This document shows positions 1-6,551 of a stretch of DNA of 7,135 bases, in pieces (the first letter of the stretch is position 1; each line of letters begins with the position of its first letter). The position numbers and the translations under genes are program-made. The DNA is from Treponema sp. UBA1240 (lineage in GTDB: Bacteria; Spirochaetota; Spirochaetia; Treponematales; Treponemataceae): NCBI GenBank assembly GCA_002308875.1, contig DBWK01000032.1, forward strand, positions 38,341-45,475. The letters run 5' to 3'. A model generated the notes under the pieces. The model had not been told where the DNA came from, searched no databases, and saw nothing but the letters and a program-made list of their open reading frames with translations.

Positions 1-1716
1 CTAAAACTCTTCAAAGTCCTCGTCGGAGATTTGCGGGAACGTGGTAGGAATATAATCACCGTTCTTTGCCGTTGAAAAAGTTCTTGAGTATTCGGTTTCA
101 GTATCTTCCGGCTTTTCAGTCTTAGTATCAGCAACACTTGATGCGGGCGGAAGCATCTTCTTTTTTTCAGTGTGCTTTTCAGTTTCGGAGATTCTGAAAA
201 AGCTGATACTTTCCTGCAAAAGCTGTGCCTGAGAGGCAAGCTCTTCAGCCATGGAAGCCAGTTCTTCTGCGGCGGACGCATTCTGCTGGGTAACGGTATC
301 CATCTGCAGTATGGCTTTGTTAATCTGCTGCGCACCAATATCCTGTTCGCGGCTTGCGGACGAAATTTCTTCAACAAGTTCCGCTGTGCGCTGAATGTCC
401 GGTATGACGGATGCAATCAGGCTGCCACTTTCTTCAGCAATTCCCACGCTGCTCTTGGAAAGCTCACTTATTTCGGCAGCGGCAATCTGGCTGCGCTCAG
501 CAAGCTTGCGCACTTCACTCGCAACAACGGCAAAACCTTTTCCTGCCTCGCCGGCACGGGCCGCTTCAATCGCCGCGTTAAGGGCAAGCAGGTTGGTGTT
601 TCCGGCAATGTCTTCTACAATTGAGATTTTTGCCGCTATATCTTTCATTGCGGTAACTGTCTGGCTAACGGCTTCGCTGCCTTTTGTACTGCTCTGAACA
701 GTTTTTTCGGCAATACCGGATGTAGCCGCGGCGTTATCCGCATTCTGTTTTATGTTGGAAGCCATCTGTTCAATGGTTGCTGAAATTTCTTCGGTAGAGG
801 CAGCCTGTTCGGAAGCGCCTGTTGAAACAGCCTGACTGGTTGCACTTATCTGGCTGCTGCCGGCGGCAACCTGTCCGCCAGCTTCCCTGATTGTGGAAAT
901 AACCTTTGACAATGATGAAATGATTGTTTGCATTGATTTGCCCAAATCACCGATTTCATCATTGCGGCTGATAATCTTGTCTTTTTCTTCTTCGGTAATT
1001 TCGTCCAGTACAAGGTCGCCCTCGGAAATGGAATTGGAAATTCTTACCAAACCGTTTATCGGGGTAACTATGGAAGCTGAAATAATCAGCCCGATTATTA
1101 TGGAAATTACGACAATTACTACCCCAAAAATGATAAGATTAAGAGAGATACTGTGGATTGAATTGTCTACGGTTTTTACATTTCTGTCCAAGGAAGAAAG
1201 AAAAGCTTCGTCGAGCTGCGAAAGAACGGCATTAAGCTGTGTACCTGTCTGAATTACCTGATTATATATGGCGGTAATTTGTTCCGCAGGCTGGTTCTTC
1301 ATGATTCCCGCCGTCCAATTATCAGTCTGTTGGCGTAATTTGGTAAGATTTGTTATGCCTTCATTTATTTTCTTTTGGATTGCCGGATCATCAACGCTTT
1401 TTTGCAGCTGGTCAACAAGCGAAGTTGCCTGTGAACGGCAGCTTTTCAGCTTTGATTCATATTTTGAAAAATTAAGCTTGTTTTCTGCATAATCAGCCTG
1501 TACGTCGTTGATTGTAAGGAGCAGGTCTTTGAGCAAAAGCTGCAGGTCGTTTGTAAGATTTATGCTGATTTTTGTGTTGTCCACTGCGGTGAGCAGCTTT
1601 TTGGAAATAATGTTTGTAGAATAAACACTGTATACTGCAAGACATCCTGTAAGAATAACAGTCAATAGGAAAGCTCCGGTCAGTTTGACCCGAATTTTAA
1701 GATGCTTCAGTAACAT
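1..1716 (-). CDS. Methyl-accepting chemotaxis protein (transmembrane chemoreceptor)
   Basis: Inner-membrane chemoreceptor that would pass ligand signals to CheW/CheA and so control the flagellar motor. The 571-residue product has a short cytoplasmic N-terminus, a membrane segment at about 13-33, a roughly 160-residue helical extracytoplasmic region (34-192, four-helix-bundle-like; ligand not predictable), a second membrane segment at about 193-215, a HAMP linker to about 268, and a long coiled-coil signalling domain. The conserved hairpin tip is intact at about 366-409, with [17 protein letters not shown] at 374-390. The tail from about 510 is acidic and low-complexity and lacks a C-terminal NWETF-type receptor-tethering pentapeptide. 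I chose the ATG at 1716 because GAGGAG (1728-1723) lies 6 nt upstream; an in-frame TTG at 1734 lies upstream of that site and has no support. The stop codon is the first three bases of the window, so the gene is complete. It is transcribed separately from the ligase gene upstream. Confidence 0.95.
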   Translation of the reverse strand: MLLKHLKIRVKLTGAFLLTVILTGCLAVYSVYSTNIISKKLLTAVDNTKISINLTNDLQLLLKDLLLTINDVQADYAENKLNFSKYESKLKSCRSQATSLVDQLQKSVDDPAIQKKINEGITNLTKLRQQTDNWTAGIMKNQPAEQITAIYNQVIQTGTQLNAVLSQLDEAFLSSLDRNVKTVDNSIHSISLNLIIFGVVIVVISIIIGLIISASIVTPINGLVRISNSISEGDLVLDEITEEEKDKIISRNDEIGDLGKSMQTIISSLSKVISTIREAGGQVAAGSSQISATSQAVSTGASEQAASTEEISATIEQMASNIKQNADNAAATSGIAEKTVQSSTKGSEAVSQTVTAMKDIAAKISIVEDIAGNTNLLALNAAIEAARAGEAGKGFAVVASEVRKLAERSQIAAAEISELSKSSVGIAEESGSLIASVIPDIQRTAELVEEISSASREQDIGAQQINKAILQMDTVTQQNASAAEELASMAEELASQAQLLQESISFFRISETEKHTEKKKMLPPASSVADTKTEKPEDTETEYSRTFSTAKNGDYIPTTFPQISDEDFEEF

Positions 1717-1744
1717 AAAGGACTCCTCAAACAAGTATGTTTAA

Positions 1745-1773
1745 ACTGTACGGCAGTTTTTTTTGACTGTCAA
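1745..1773 (-). promoter_or_regulatory. Sigma70-type promoter of the chemoreceptor gene
   Basis: On the minus strand, a perfect -35 TTGACA (1773-1768) is followed after 17 nt by TACAGT (1750-1745), which matches 4 of 6 bases of the -10 consensus. Transcription would start near 1738, giving a leader of about 22 nt containing the GAGGAG ribosome binding site. The -35 box is half of a TTGAC-T-GTCAA dyad (1763-1773), which could be an operator or chance. It lies just downstream of the ligase terminator, which supports independent transcription. Confidence 0.55.
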
Positions 1774-1787
1774 GAAAATTAAAAGGC

Positions 1788-1822
1788 AAAAAAAAGCCTC
1801 CGGCCAAAACTTGACCGGAGGC
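1788..1822 (-). terminator. Rho-independent terminator of the acyl-CoA ligase gene
   Basis: GCCTCCGG (1796-1803) pairs with CCGGAGGC (1815-1822), a GC-rich 8-bp stem extended across one C-A mismatch by three more pairs (CAA/TTG). Read on the minus strand, the hairpin begins 19 nt after the ligase stop codon and runs into eight T residues (1795-1788). This is a classic intrinsic terminator and isolates the chemoreceptor gene downstream. Confidence 0.9.
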
Positions 1823-1841
1823 GGAGGTTGATTATGAAGAG

Positions 1842-3557
1842 TTATTTTTTATATACTCTTTTTACTTTTTTAGTTGTGGTCATTTCAAGCGGTTTGTCCA
1901 GAAGGGTTACTTTTGAAATGCGGGCATAGGGCTGCAAATCCTTGTTTACCTTGTTTACCTGATCCTGAATTGTGCTGAGAACCTTGTCCTGTGAGATGGT
2001 ATCTCCGCGCATAATGTTAAGACGTTTGAAAAGGTCATCGGAAGGATAGATAAGAGCTTCAATACCTTCTGACTTTGTAGTTTCATCCATTATGTAGCCC
2101 TGAACGGTAATCTGGTCGATATCCGTATAAAGCTGGAAAGCGTTTTCTATTTCTTCGGGGAAGACGTTCTTACCGCCTTCGGTAACAATCATGTTCTTTG
2201 CACGACCTGCAAGATACAGGTAGCCTTCTGAGTCGAGCTTGCCAAGGTCTCCTGTCTTGAACCATCCGTCTTGTGTAAATACGGCGGCTGTTTCTTCGGG
2301 CATGTTGTAGTAGCCCTGCATAACCATAGGACCTTTAACCTGAACTTCGCCAATGCCGTTTTCGTCAGGATTGTCTATGCGCATTCCCATCCACGGCTCA
2401 AAGTGCTTACCGACACTTTCAATCTTAAAGTGTTCTTTCGGGTTAAGAGCGATAATAGGAGAAGTTTCTGTAAGTCCGTAGCCCTGGATAAAGTCGATAC
2501 CCATTTCGTTGTATACTTTGAATACGCTTGCAGCAAGCGGACCGCCACCGCAGATTGCGATACGCAGCGAGTTGATGCTGGCTTTTTCGAGAACAGGCTT
2601 GAAAAGTTTTTTACCCGGATTAACACGGAATACCTTTTTGATAATGTATGAAAGACCCATCAGGAAGCGCATAATGCCGTAAACAACGACACCCTTGTCC
2701 TTGATTCCCTTGAGAATACCGGCAAGCAGCTTGTTGAACAAAAGCGGAACACCGAGCAGCATTGTAATTTTGCCTTCGCGCAGTTCTTTGAGCATCTTGG
2801 AAACAGCCATTGATTTGCCGAATACGATTTCGGCACCGACTGATACGGCTTCGATGAATACTGCAAGCATTGTGTATGAGTGGTGAATAGGAAGCAATGC
2901 GTAGAAAACATCAGTTTCAAAGATGTTAAGGTTTGTCTGTGCAATGTAACAGTCGGCAACAAGGTTCTGATGCGTAAGCATAACGCCTTTTGGAGTGCCG
3001 GTTGTTCCCGATGTAAAAAGGATTGCTGCAAGGTCTTTTTCTTCCGGCATGTCGGGAGTGCAGGGTGCGGACGGTTTTAAGTTGTAAACGTACAGGTCGG
3101 GGTATTTGCGGCTCAGAGAATAACTTTCAATTTTGCCGGAAAAATACTCGTATTTTTCTTCATCAACAAAAAACATTTTTGGCTTTGCAGTGTTCAGAAG
3201 GTTTTCTACTTCTTTTTCGTGCAGGGCGTAGTCAATCGGAACGATTGTTGCTCCGGCAAAACCGGCTGCAAGGTATACGGTAGCCCATTCCGGTGAGTTT
3301 TTGCCGCTTACGGCAATCTTATCGCCTTTTCTTATGCCGTGTTCGTACAGCCACTGTGCAAGCTTTTCAACGTTGTCCAATACCTGACTGTATGTGAGTG
3401 TATTTTTATCAGGTTCAAAAACAGTAAAACAAGGACGGTTTCCAAAACGTTCTACAGATATGCGGAACATTTCCGGCAGTGTAGGCCATTCACCCTTGAA
3501 TGCTTTGCCTCTCCATGCATCCAGAAAAGCCCATGGTAAAGTTTTTTCCTTTTTCAT
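1842..3557 (-). CDS. AMP-forming long-chain acyl-CoA synthetase (fatty acid-CoA ligase)
   Basis: Activates a fatty acid with ATP to acyl-AMP and then to acyl-CoA, feeding lipid synthesis or acyl recycling; cytoplasmic or membrane-associated. The 571-residue protein carries the ANL-superfamily motifs in order: P-loop TSGTTGTPKG (182-191), GYGLTET (359-365), the TGD aspartate (435-437), and the hinge region GRAKNMIVTEGGKN (451-464) followed by FPEEIE. The C-terminal catalytic lysine is probably K564 in TTTKKVKR, where many relatives have a glycine before the lysine. Residues about 288-310 are hydrophobic and may touch the membrane. Chain length and order resemble bacterial FadD/FAA1-like ligases; the exact substrate cannot be read. 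The ATG at 3557 follows a modest GCAGG-type ribosome site 5 nt upstream. The HD-GYP gene ends 125 bp upstream with no terminator between, so co-transcription is possible. A weak TTACAA-N16-TATTCT element (3601-3574) is an alternative promoter. Confidence 0.93.
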   Translation of the reverse strand: MKKEKTLPWAFLDAWRGKAFKGEWPTLPEMFRISVERFGNRPCFTVFEPDKNTLTYSQVLDNVEKLAQWLYEHGIRKGDKIAVSGKNSPEWATVYLAAGFAGATIVPIDYALHEKEVENLLNTAKPKMFFVDEEKYEYFSGKIESYSLSRKYPDLYVYNLKPSAPCTPDMPEEKDLAAILFTSGTTGTPKGVMLTHQNLVADCYIAQTNLNIFETDVFYALLPIHHSYTMLAVFIEAVSVGAEIVFGKSMAVSKMLKELREGKITMLLGVPLLFNKLLAGILKGIKDKGVVVYGIMRFLMGLSYIIKKVFRVNPGKKLFKPVLEKASINSLRIAICGGGPLAASVFKVYNEMGIDFIQGYGLTETSPIIALNPKEHFKIESVGKHFEPWMGMRIDNPDENGIGEVQVKGPMVMQGYYNMPEETAAVFTQDGWFKTGDLGKLDSEGYLYLAGRAKNMIVTEGGKNVFPEEIENAFQLYTDIDQITVQGYIMDETTKSEGIEALIYPSDDLFKRLNIMRGDTISQDKVLSTIQDQVNKVNKDLQPYARISKVTLLDKPLEMTTTKKVKRVYKK

Positions 3558-3682
3558 AAAAACCTGCTTTAGTAGAATAGTGTATATGTCAAAATTTGTA
3601 ATTTTGTCATTTATAAAATATCAGCTTTTTTCCGTATGGTAAAGAGTTTTTACAGCAGTTTTTAAAAATTCCTGCAACTATT

Positions 3683-4729
3683 TTATGCCAAATCCGCGAA
3701 TGCGCCTTCGAGATAAAGCGATAAAAAGGCTTTGACAACCTTTGGGTCAAACTGGCTGCTGGCGCAATTTTCAATTTCTGCCGCGATAAATTCAAGCGGC
3801 AGCTTTTGGCGGTAAGGTCGGGTGGAACTCATAGCGTCAAAAGTGTCGGCAACGGAAATAATGCGCGCAACCCACGGAATGTTTGTGCCCGAAAGACCTT
3901 CCGGATAACCTTTGCCGTCAAAACGTTCGTGGTGGTAATGAGCGCCTGCGGCAATGTCTTCCTGAATCTTTACGTCTTTCAAAATCTCGTAACCGTTTGC
4001 CGCATGGCTTTTAATAACATCAAATTCTTCGGCGGTAAGTTTACCGGGCTTTGTAAGGATTGTTTCCGGTATTCCAATCTTTCCGATATCGTGCAAAAGT
4101 GCAATGTTGTAGAATTTTTCAATAGTTTCGTCGGATTCACCAAGCCGCTGTGCAAGCATTCGTGTGTATTTGGCGACGCGGCGCGAATGACCGTTTGTAT
4201 ACGGATCTTTGCCGTCAATACATTTTGAAAAAGCACCCATTATTTCCTTGGTAAACTCTTCAAGTTCTTTGCGATGCTTTGCCTGGGCTTTCTGGCGTTT
4301 TTCATACTGCAAATATATAAGAAGGACAGAAACTATGGCAGAAAAAGTCAGGAAGATGGCAGGAAGCATTGATGTACTATAATGACTGTGTACCAGGGTT
4401 CTAAAGAGACGTATTGTTCGGACGGTAAGAATACTCATGGCGGTATAAAAGCCGAATGTGCGGTAAAAAACAACCCAACTGATAAGGATAATGGTCATTA
4501 TTGCGGAATATACACCCGCAAAGGATGAATACGTAAATTGATGCGAACCGATTGTTATTATTTCTTTTGATTTGGAGGCAGCTCTTGAAGCCATTTCTGA
4601 CTGATAGTAACATACGCACAACAGAATAAAGGCAATTATGGCAATGATATTTTTGAGCGTGATGTATTTTTTTATATTGATTTTTTTGAAGAGACTTTTT
4701 TTACTGTCGGTTTTTATATTAATATCCAT
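3683..4729 (-). CDS. Membrane-anchored HD-GYP domain protein, probable cyclic-di-GMP phosphodiesterase
   Basis: Predicted to hydrolyse the second messenger cyclic-di-GMP at the inner membrane, thereby affecting motility or surface behaviour. The 348-residue protein has a basic N-terminus, membrane segments at about 25-42, 70-90 and 118-141 (a fourth near 92-110 is uncertain), a charged probable coiled-coil linker (142-165), and a full HD-GYP domain. Visible active-site motifs are NGHS (180-182), HDIGKIGIP (213-221), a histidine in SHAANGYEIL (242), HHERFDGKGYP (266-276) and SVADTFDAM (292-300). All expected metal ligands and the GYP signature are present, so an active enzyme is likely. No REC, PAS or GAF sensor domain is present; the small membrane part is the only candidate input module. 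The ATG at 4729 follows GAGGAG (4741-4736) by 6 nt. The acyl-CoA ligase lies 125 bp downstream on the same strand. Confidence 0.93.
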   Translation of the reverse strand: MDINIKTDSKKSLFKKINIKKYITLKNIIAIIAFILLCVCYYQSEMASRAASKSKEIITIGSHQFTYSSFAGVYSAIMTIILISWVVFYRTFGFYTAMSILTVRTIRLFRTLVHSHYSTSMLPAIFLTFSAIVSVLLIYLQYEKRQKAQAKHRKELEEFTKEIMGAFSKCIDGKDPYTNGHSRRVAKYTRMLAQRLGESDETIEKFYNIALLHDIGKIGIPETILTKPGKLTAEEFDVIKSHAANGYEILKDVKIQEDIAAGAHYHHERFDGKGYPEGLSGTNIPWVARIISVADTFDAMSSTRPYRQKLPLEFIAAEIENCASSQFDPKVVKAFLSLYLEGAFADLA

Positions 4730-4763
4730 TGTCTACTCCTCAAAAAATAAATATGTAAAAATA

Positions 4764-4769
4764 ATTATA
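4764..4769 (-). promoter_or_regulatory. -10 element upstream of the HD-GYP gene
   Basis: A perfect TATAAT on the minus strand (4769-4764) lies about 35 bp before the HD-GYP start codon. A start site near 4757 would give a leader of about 28 nt with the GAGGAG site in it. I see only a weak T/A-rich -35 region about 17 nt upstream. The surroundings are AT-rich, so chance occurrence is possible. Confidence 0.4.
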
Positions 4770-4890
4770 TAACAAAAGCTGTAGAATTAAAAGATATTAC
4801 ATTTAGAATCAAAGAGACTATGAATTGACGATTGGGTGAACAAATCAAAATTGTTTTCTTATCATATTTAATTTTTTTATTTTTGTCTTA

Positions 4891-4912
4891 TGCTATACTA
4901 TAAAAAGAGGAG
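4891..4912 (+). promoter_or_regulatory. Extended -10 promoter and ribosome binding site of the first antitoxin-like gene
   Basis: TGC-TATACT (4891-4899) is an extended -10 element with no clear -35. Transcription would begin near 4906, immediately before GAGGAG (4907-4912), so the transcript would carry a leader of only about 15 nt that is mostly ribosome binding site. GAGGAG sits 8 nt before the ATT at 4921, which decides where translation must begin if the gene is used. Confidence 0.5.
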
Positions 4913-4920
4913 TCAATCAA

Positions 4921-5124
4921 ATTTTTGCGACAACCGGAATAATTCAGGGAAACACAATTATTGCAGATGAACATTCGCTTGAAAGATTTGACGGCAAAAA
5001 AGTCATTATCACCGTTTTGGAAGACGACAGGCAGTTTGCTACCGTCTCTGATGAAAAGCTCTTAGCAGTTTCAGATTCGCTCATCAACCAGAATATAGAA
5101 GCTTACAAAGAACTGGCAGAATGA
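4921..5124 (+). CDS. Antitoxin-like small protein with apparent ATT start
   Basis: This frame encodes 67 residues and ends at TGA 5122-5124. The product begins IFATTGIIQGNTIIADEH and continues with FDGKKVIITVLEDD (23-36), a short beta-rich N-terminal half, then an acidic helical C-terminus ending NIEAYKELAE. That layout resembles small type II antitoxins that bind DNA with the N-terminus and wrap a toxin with the C-terminus; I cannot place it firmly in a Pfam family. There is no ATG, GTG or TTG in frame near the start. GAGGAG (4907-4912) with an 8-nt spacer points to ATT at 4921, a rare but known initiation codon, or the original start has been lost by mutation. Coding-like composition and an ATGA overlap with the next frame argue that this is or was a real first gene of a toxin-antitoxin operon. 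It is divergent from the HD-GYP gene. Confidence 0.6.
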   Translation: MFATTGIIQGNTIIADEHSLERFDGKKVIITVLEDDRQFATVSDEKLLAVSDSLINQNIEAYKELAE

Positions 5125-5168
5125 GTAAAGACGAAATAAAAGCGTGGCTGCTTGCCCATCGCAAATAG
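5121..5168 (+). pseudogene. Truncated second cistron (15 codons) after the antitoxin-like gene
   Basis: An ATG at 5121 overlaps the antitoxin stop codon (ATGA), the usual arrangement for translationally coupled toxin genes. The frame reads MSKDEIKAWLLAHRK and stops at TAG 5166-5168. No continuation in the other forward frames is visible before the next promoter at about 5201. The simplest reading is the remnant of a lost partner gene; a genuine short peptide cannot be excluded. I cannot assign the family of the lost product from 15 residues. Confidence 0.4.
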
Positions 5169-5200
5169 TTTAGAATTTCCCATACAAAATCAAAAATATG

Positions 5201-5233
5201 TGCTATTATGTATTTTATACCAAGTAGGAGGTG
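5201..5233 (+). promoter_or_regulatory. Extended -10 promoter and strong ribosome binding site of the VapBC-type module
   Basis: TGC-TATTAT (5201-5209) is an extended -10 element; no good -35 is seen. AGGAGGTG (5226-5233), almost the full anti-16S complement, lies 4 nt before the ATG at 5238. The element is very similar to the TGC-TATACT of the preceding antitoxin-like gene. Confidence 0.55.
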
Positions 5234-5237
5234 AACA

Positions 5238-5477
5238 ATGTCAGCAACGGAATTAAAAGATTTTGAAAAGCAACTTGAACTTTTATCATTTACAGAGCAA
5301 CTTTCTATTATGGAATTTCTTGCAAAACTTTTGCAGCGCACGCAAAATACAAAAGAGCAGCCTCCTGTATCTTGCTCCAAGAAGCGCCAGTTTGGGAGTG
5401 CCAAAGGTAAATTTGTTTATCCTACCGATTTTGACGAAGATAACGAAAGAATTGCCAAATTGTTTGGTGCTGTCTGA
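5238..5477 (+). CDS. VapB-type antitoxin, DUF2281-like
   Basis: A 79-residue protein expected to neutralise the PIN toxin encoded next and to autoregulate the operon. The N-terminal part (about 5-33) is an amphipathic helical stretch reading LKDFEKQLELLSFTEQLSIM, similar to the leader of DUF2281 antitoxins. The middle is polar and probably disordered. The C-terminal FGSAKGKFVYPTDFDED (52-68) matches the usual DUF2281 tail of a G-x-x-KG turn followed by an acidic DFD segment, thought to contact the toxin. Start choice is decided by AGGAGGTG 4 nt upstream of the ATG. Its stop codon overlaps the toxin start by one base (TGATG), so the two are translationally coupled. No classical ribbon-helix-helix or AbrB fold is obvious, so the DNA-binding mode is unclear. 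Confidence 0.75.
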   Translation: MSATELKDFEKQLELLSFTEQLSIMEFLAKLLQRTQNTKEQPPVSCSKKRQFGSAKGKFVYPTDFDEDNERIAKLFGAV

Positions 5478-5881
5478 TGAAAATACTCTGTGATACTCAT
5501 ATTATAATTTGGTATCTTACTGGGGATAATAGACTTTCAACCAAAGCCAGAAATCTCATAGATAACCAAAACAACGAAATTTTTTACAGCCTTGTTTCTG
5601 TTTGGGAAATTGCCATAAAACATGGTCTCAAACCCGATAAACTCTCTTTGTCTGCACAGAGTTTTATCAGTTTTTGCGCTGAACAAGACTTTAGAGAGTT
5701 TCCATTACATCAAAAACATATTTTTACACTCGATACACTTTCTCGCCCAGATAATGCACCGGAACATCATGATCCGTTTGACAGATTACTGCTTTCTCAG
5801 GCAAAGGCAGACGGGCTCACATTTATGACACATGACACATCGATTTCATTTTATTATGAACCGTGTGTGATGATAGTTTAA
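5477..5881 (+). CDS. vapC: VapC-type PIN-domain toxin (putative ribonuclease)
   Basis: A 134-residue single PIN domain protein, the normal VapC length. It would act as a Mg2+-dependent endoribonuclease that blocks translation when its antitoxin is degraded; the RNA target is not predictable. Acidic active-site residues are visible: D6 in LCDTHIIIW, E44 in VSVWEIAIK, D99 and D102 in HHDPFDRLL (97-105), and D120 in THDTSI. The HHDPFDRLL signature fits the Sll0205-like (COG3744) branch of PIN toxins. No frameshift or missing catalytic residue is seen, so the toxin looks intact. It is the second gene of a two-gene operon with the DUF2281-like antitoxin and shares a bidirectional terminator with the convergent HU-type gene. 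Confidence 0.92.
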   Translation: MKILCDTHIIIWYLTGDNRLSTKARNLIDNQNNEIFYSLVSVWEIAIKHGLKPDKLSLSAQSFISFCAEQDFREFPLHQKHIFTLDTLSRPDNAPEHHDPFDRLLLSQAKADGLTFMTHDTSISFYYEPCVMIV

Positions 5882-5955
5882 CTTTTAGTGTTTTCAAAAC
5901 AACTAATTCCTAATCTCGATGTACTCAACAAAATAATGTTGTTTATAATCAGCAC

Positions 5956-5990
5956 AAAAAAAAGCTCTGTAGATTTCTCTACAGAGCTTT
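5956..5990 (-). terminator. Bidirectional terminator between vapC and the HU-type gene
   Basis: AAAGCTCTGTAGA (5961-5973) pairs perfectly with TCTACAGAGCTTT (5978-5990) around a TTTC loop, a 13-bp stem. Read on the minus strand it begins 19 nt after the HU-type stop codon and runs into eight T residues (5963-5956, the last three of which belong to the stem). Read on the plus strand it is followed by a short T-run, so it can also stop vapC transcription, about 80 nt after its stop codon. The placement between convergent genes fits a shared terminator. Confidence 0.9.
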
Positions 5991-6008
5991 TGTGATTAAA
6001 TCACTATG

Positions 6009-6380
6009 TTACGCTTTTGTGAACGTAGCATTTTCAACGTCGCGCTTTAATGCAGCATTAGGTGTAAAAAGAATGCGAACATTTGTGATACTTGAAGCAT
6101 CAACGTCTTCTTCTTTTTCAAATCCCTTTGAAGAGAATGAAAGTTTTACCCGACCAAAACTGCCGAGCTGGATTCTCAATCCATTCTTCAAATGAATCGG
6201 AAGCTTACGCAATAATGCGATTAATACAGCTTCAACGTCTATGACGTTTAATGTACATGCATCGGATATTTCCATTGCAAGATCCAAGATAGTAAGCTCA
6301 TCACCGTATTTTGGTGCTGCATAGAACTTGCTCTCTGTTTTGTTTAATGGGTTTATTCTTCTAATTACATGGTATTTCAT
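6009..6380 (-). CDS. HU-related DNA-binding protein (HU-HIG type)
   Basis: A 123-residue protein resembling the HU-HIG / HU-related (TIGR01201-like) family, best known from Bacteroidetes, which is predicted to bind and bend DNA as a dimer. Typical features are the N-terminal beta strand with MKYHVIRRINPLN then KFYAAP (18-23), the helical dimerisation part at about 30-60 (ILDLAMEIS, VEAVLIALLRKLP), LKNGLRIQLGSFGRVKLSFS (64-83), and the end VRILFTPNAALKRDV (101-115). Canonical HU has its GxFxxR-like beta strand and an arm with RNP; here LGSFGRVKLSF corresponds to the first, while the arm is replaced by a short KGFEKEED segment, as in the family. The ATG at 6380 follows an AAGGAAAGGA purine stretch ending 10 nt upstream. 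It converges on vapC and lies next to an unusually structured AT-rich region that could be one of its targets (inference). Confidence 0.85.
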   Translation of the reverse strand: MKYHVIRRINPLNKTESKFYAAPKYGDELTILDLAMEISDACTLNVIDVEAVLIALLRKLPIHLKNGLRIQLGSFGRVKLSFSSKGFEKEEDVDASSITNVRILFTPNAALKRDVENATFTKA

Positions 6381-6403
6381 GGTATATTTTTCCTTTCCTT
6401 TTA

Positions 6404-6428
6404 ATTGTAAATTTCTGAAAATGTTTCA
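6404..6428 (-). promoter_or_regulatory. Possible promoter and dyad upstream of the HU-type gene
   Basis: On the minus strand TACAAT (6409-6404) could be a -10 element, giving a leader of about 20 nt; I see no convincing -35. Just upstream, TGAAA-ATG-TTTCA (6416-6428) forms a small dyad in the position expected for an operator. Both are short and in AT-rich DNA. Confidence 0.3.
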
Positions 6429-6461
6429 TTTTAATTATCTCCAGATTTATGGATTATTTGC

Positions 6462-6484
6462 TTGCAGATAAATGCAATCTGCAA
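6462..6484. repeat. 8-bp inverted repeat
   Basis: TTGCAGAT (6462-6469) and ATCTGCAA (6477-6484) are perfect arms around a 7-nt spacer. It lies upstream of the candidate small-RNA promoter and upstream of the HU-type gene on the other strand, so it could be an operator or an RNA hairpin. No T-tract follows. Confidence 0.6.
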
Positions 6485-6498
6485 ACAACCATTAATTC

Positions 6499-6522
6499 TC
6501 TTCAATAAAAAAATATTGAAGA
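6499..6522. repeat. 9-bp inverted repeat overlapping a -35 box
   Basis: TCTTCAATA (6499-6507) and TATTGAAGA (6514-6522) are perfect arms around six A residues. The right arm contains the TTGAAG -35 element of the candidate small-RNA promoter, so a protein bound here could control that promoter. Confidence 0.6.
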
Positions 6523-6544
6523 ATCGGTGAAAATCATTTATGAT
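6516..6544 (+). promoter_or_regulatory. Sigma70-type promoter of the candidate small RNA
   Basis: TTGAAG (6516-6521; 4 of 6 bases) is followed after exactly 17 nt by TATGAT (6539-6544; 5 of 6 bases). Transcription would start at about 6551-6552. The -10 box sits in a small ATCAT-TT-ATGAT dyad (6533-6544) and the -35 in the 9-bp inverted repeat. No gene follows before the terminator at 6589-6628. Confidence 0.4.
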
Positions 6545-6551
6545 ATTTTTT

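Noticed and set aside
172..624. Plus-strand open frames of 70-150 codons opposite the chemoreceptor, ligase and HD-GYP genes
   Set aside because: They lie antisense to genes with clear conserved motifs, lack ribosome binding sites, and show no recognisable protein features.
1717..1734. Longer chemoreceptor starting at TTG 1734
   Set aside because: The GAGGAG ribosome site lies inside this extension and is placed correctly for the ATG at 1716; the extra six residues have no support.
3587..3592. TTGACA on the minus strand upstream of the ligase as its -35 box
   Set aside because: No -10-like hexamer lies 15-19 nt downstream; the bases there are AAGCAG-like and part of the ribosome binding site.
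5084..5404. Minus-strand open frame of 106 codons across the toxin-antitoxin region
   Set aside because: It overlaps the antitoxin genes and their promoter in antisense, and no ribosome site or family signature supports it.
5961..5990. Inverted repeat as a recombination or integron attC-type site
   Set aside because: Its position 19 nt after the HU-type stop, between convergent genes and followed by a T-tract, is fully explained as a terminator; no integrase is present.
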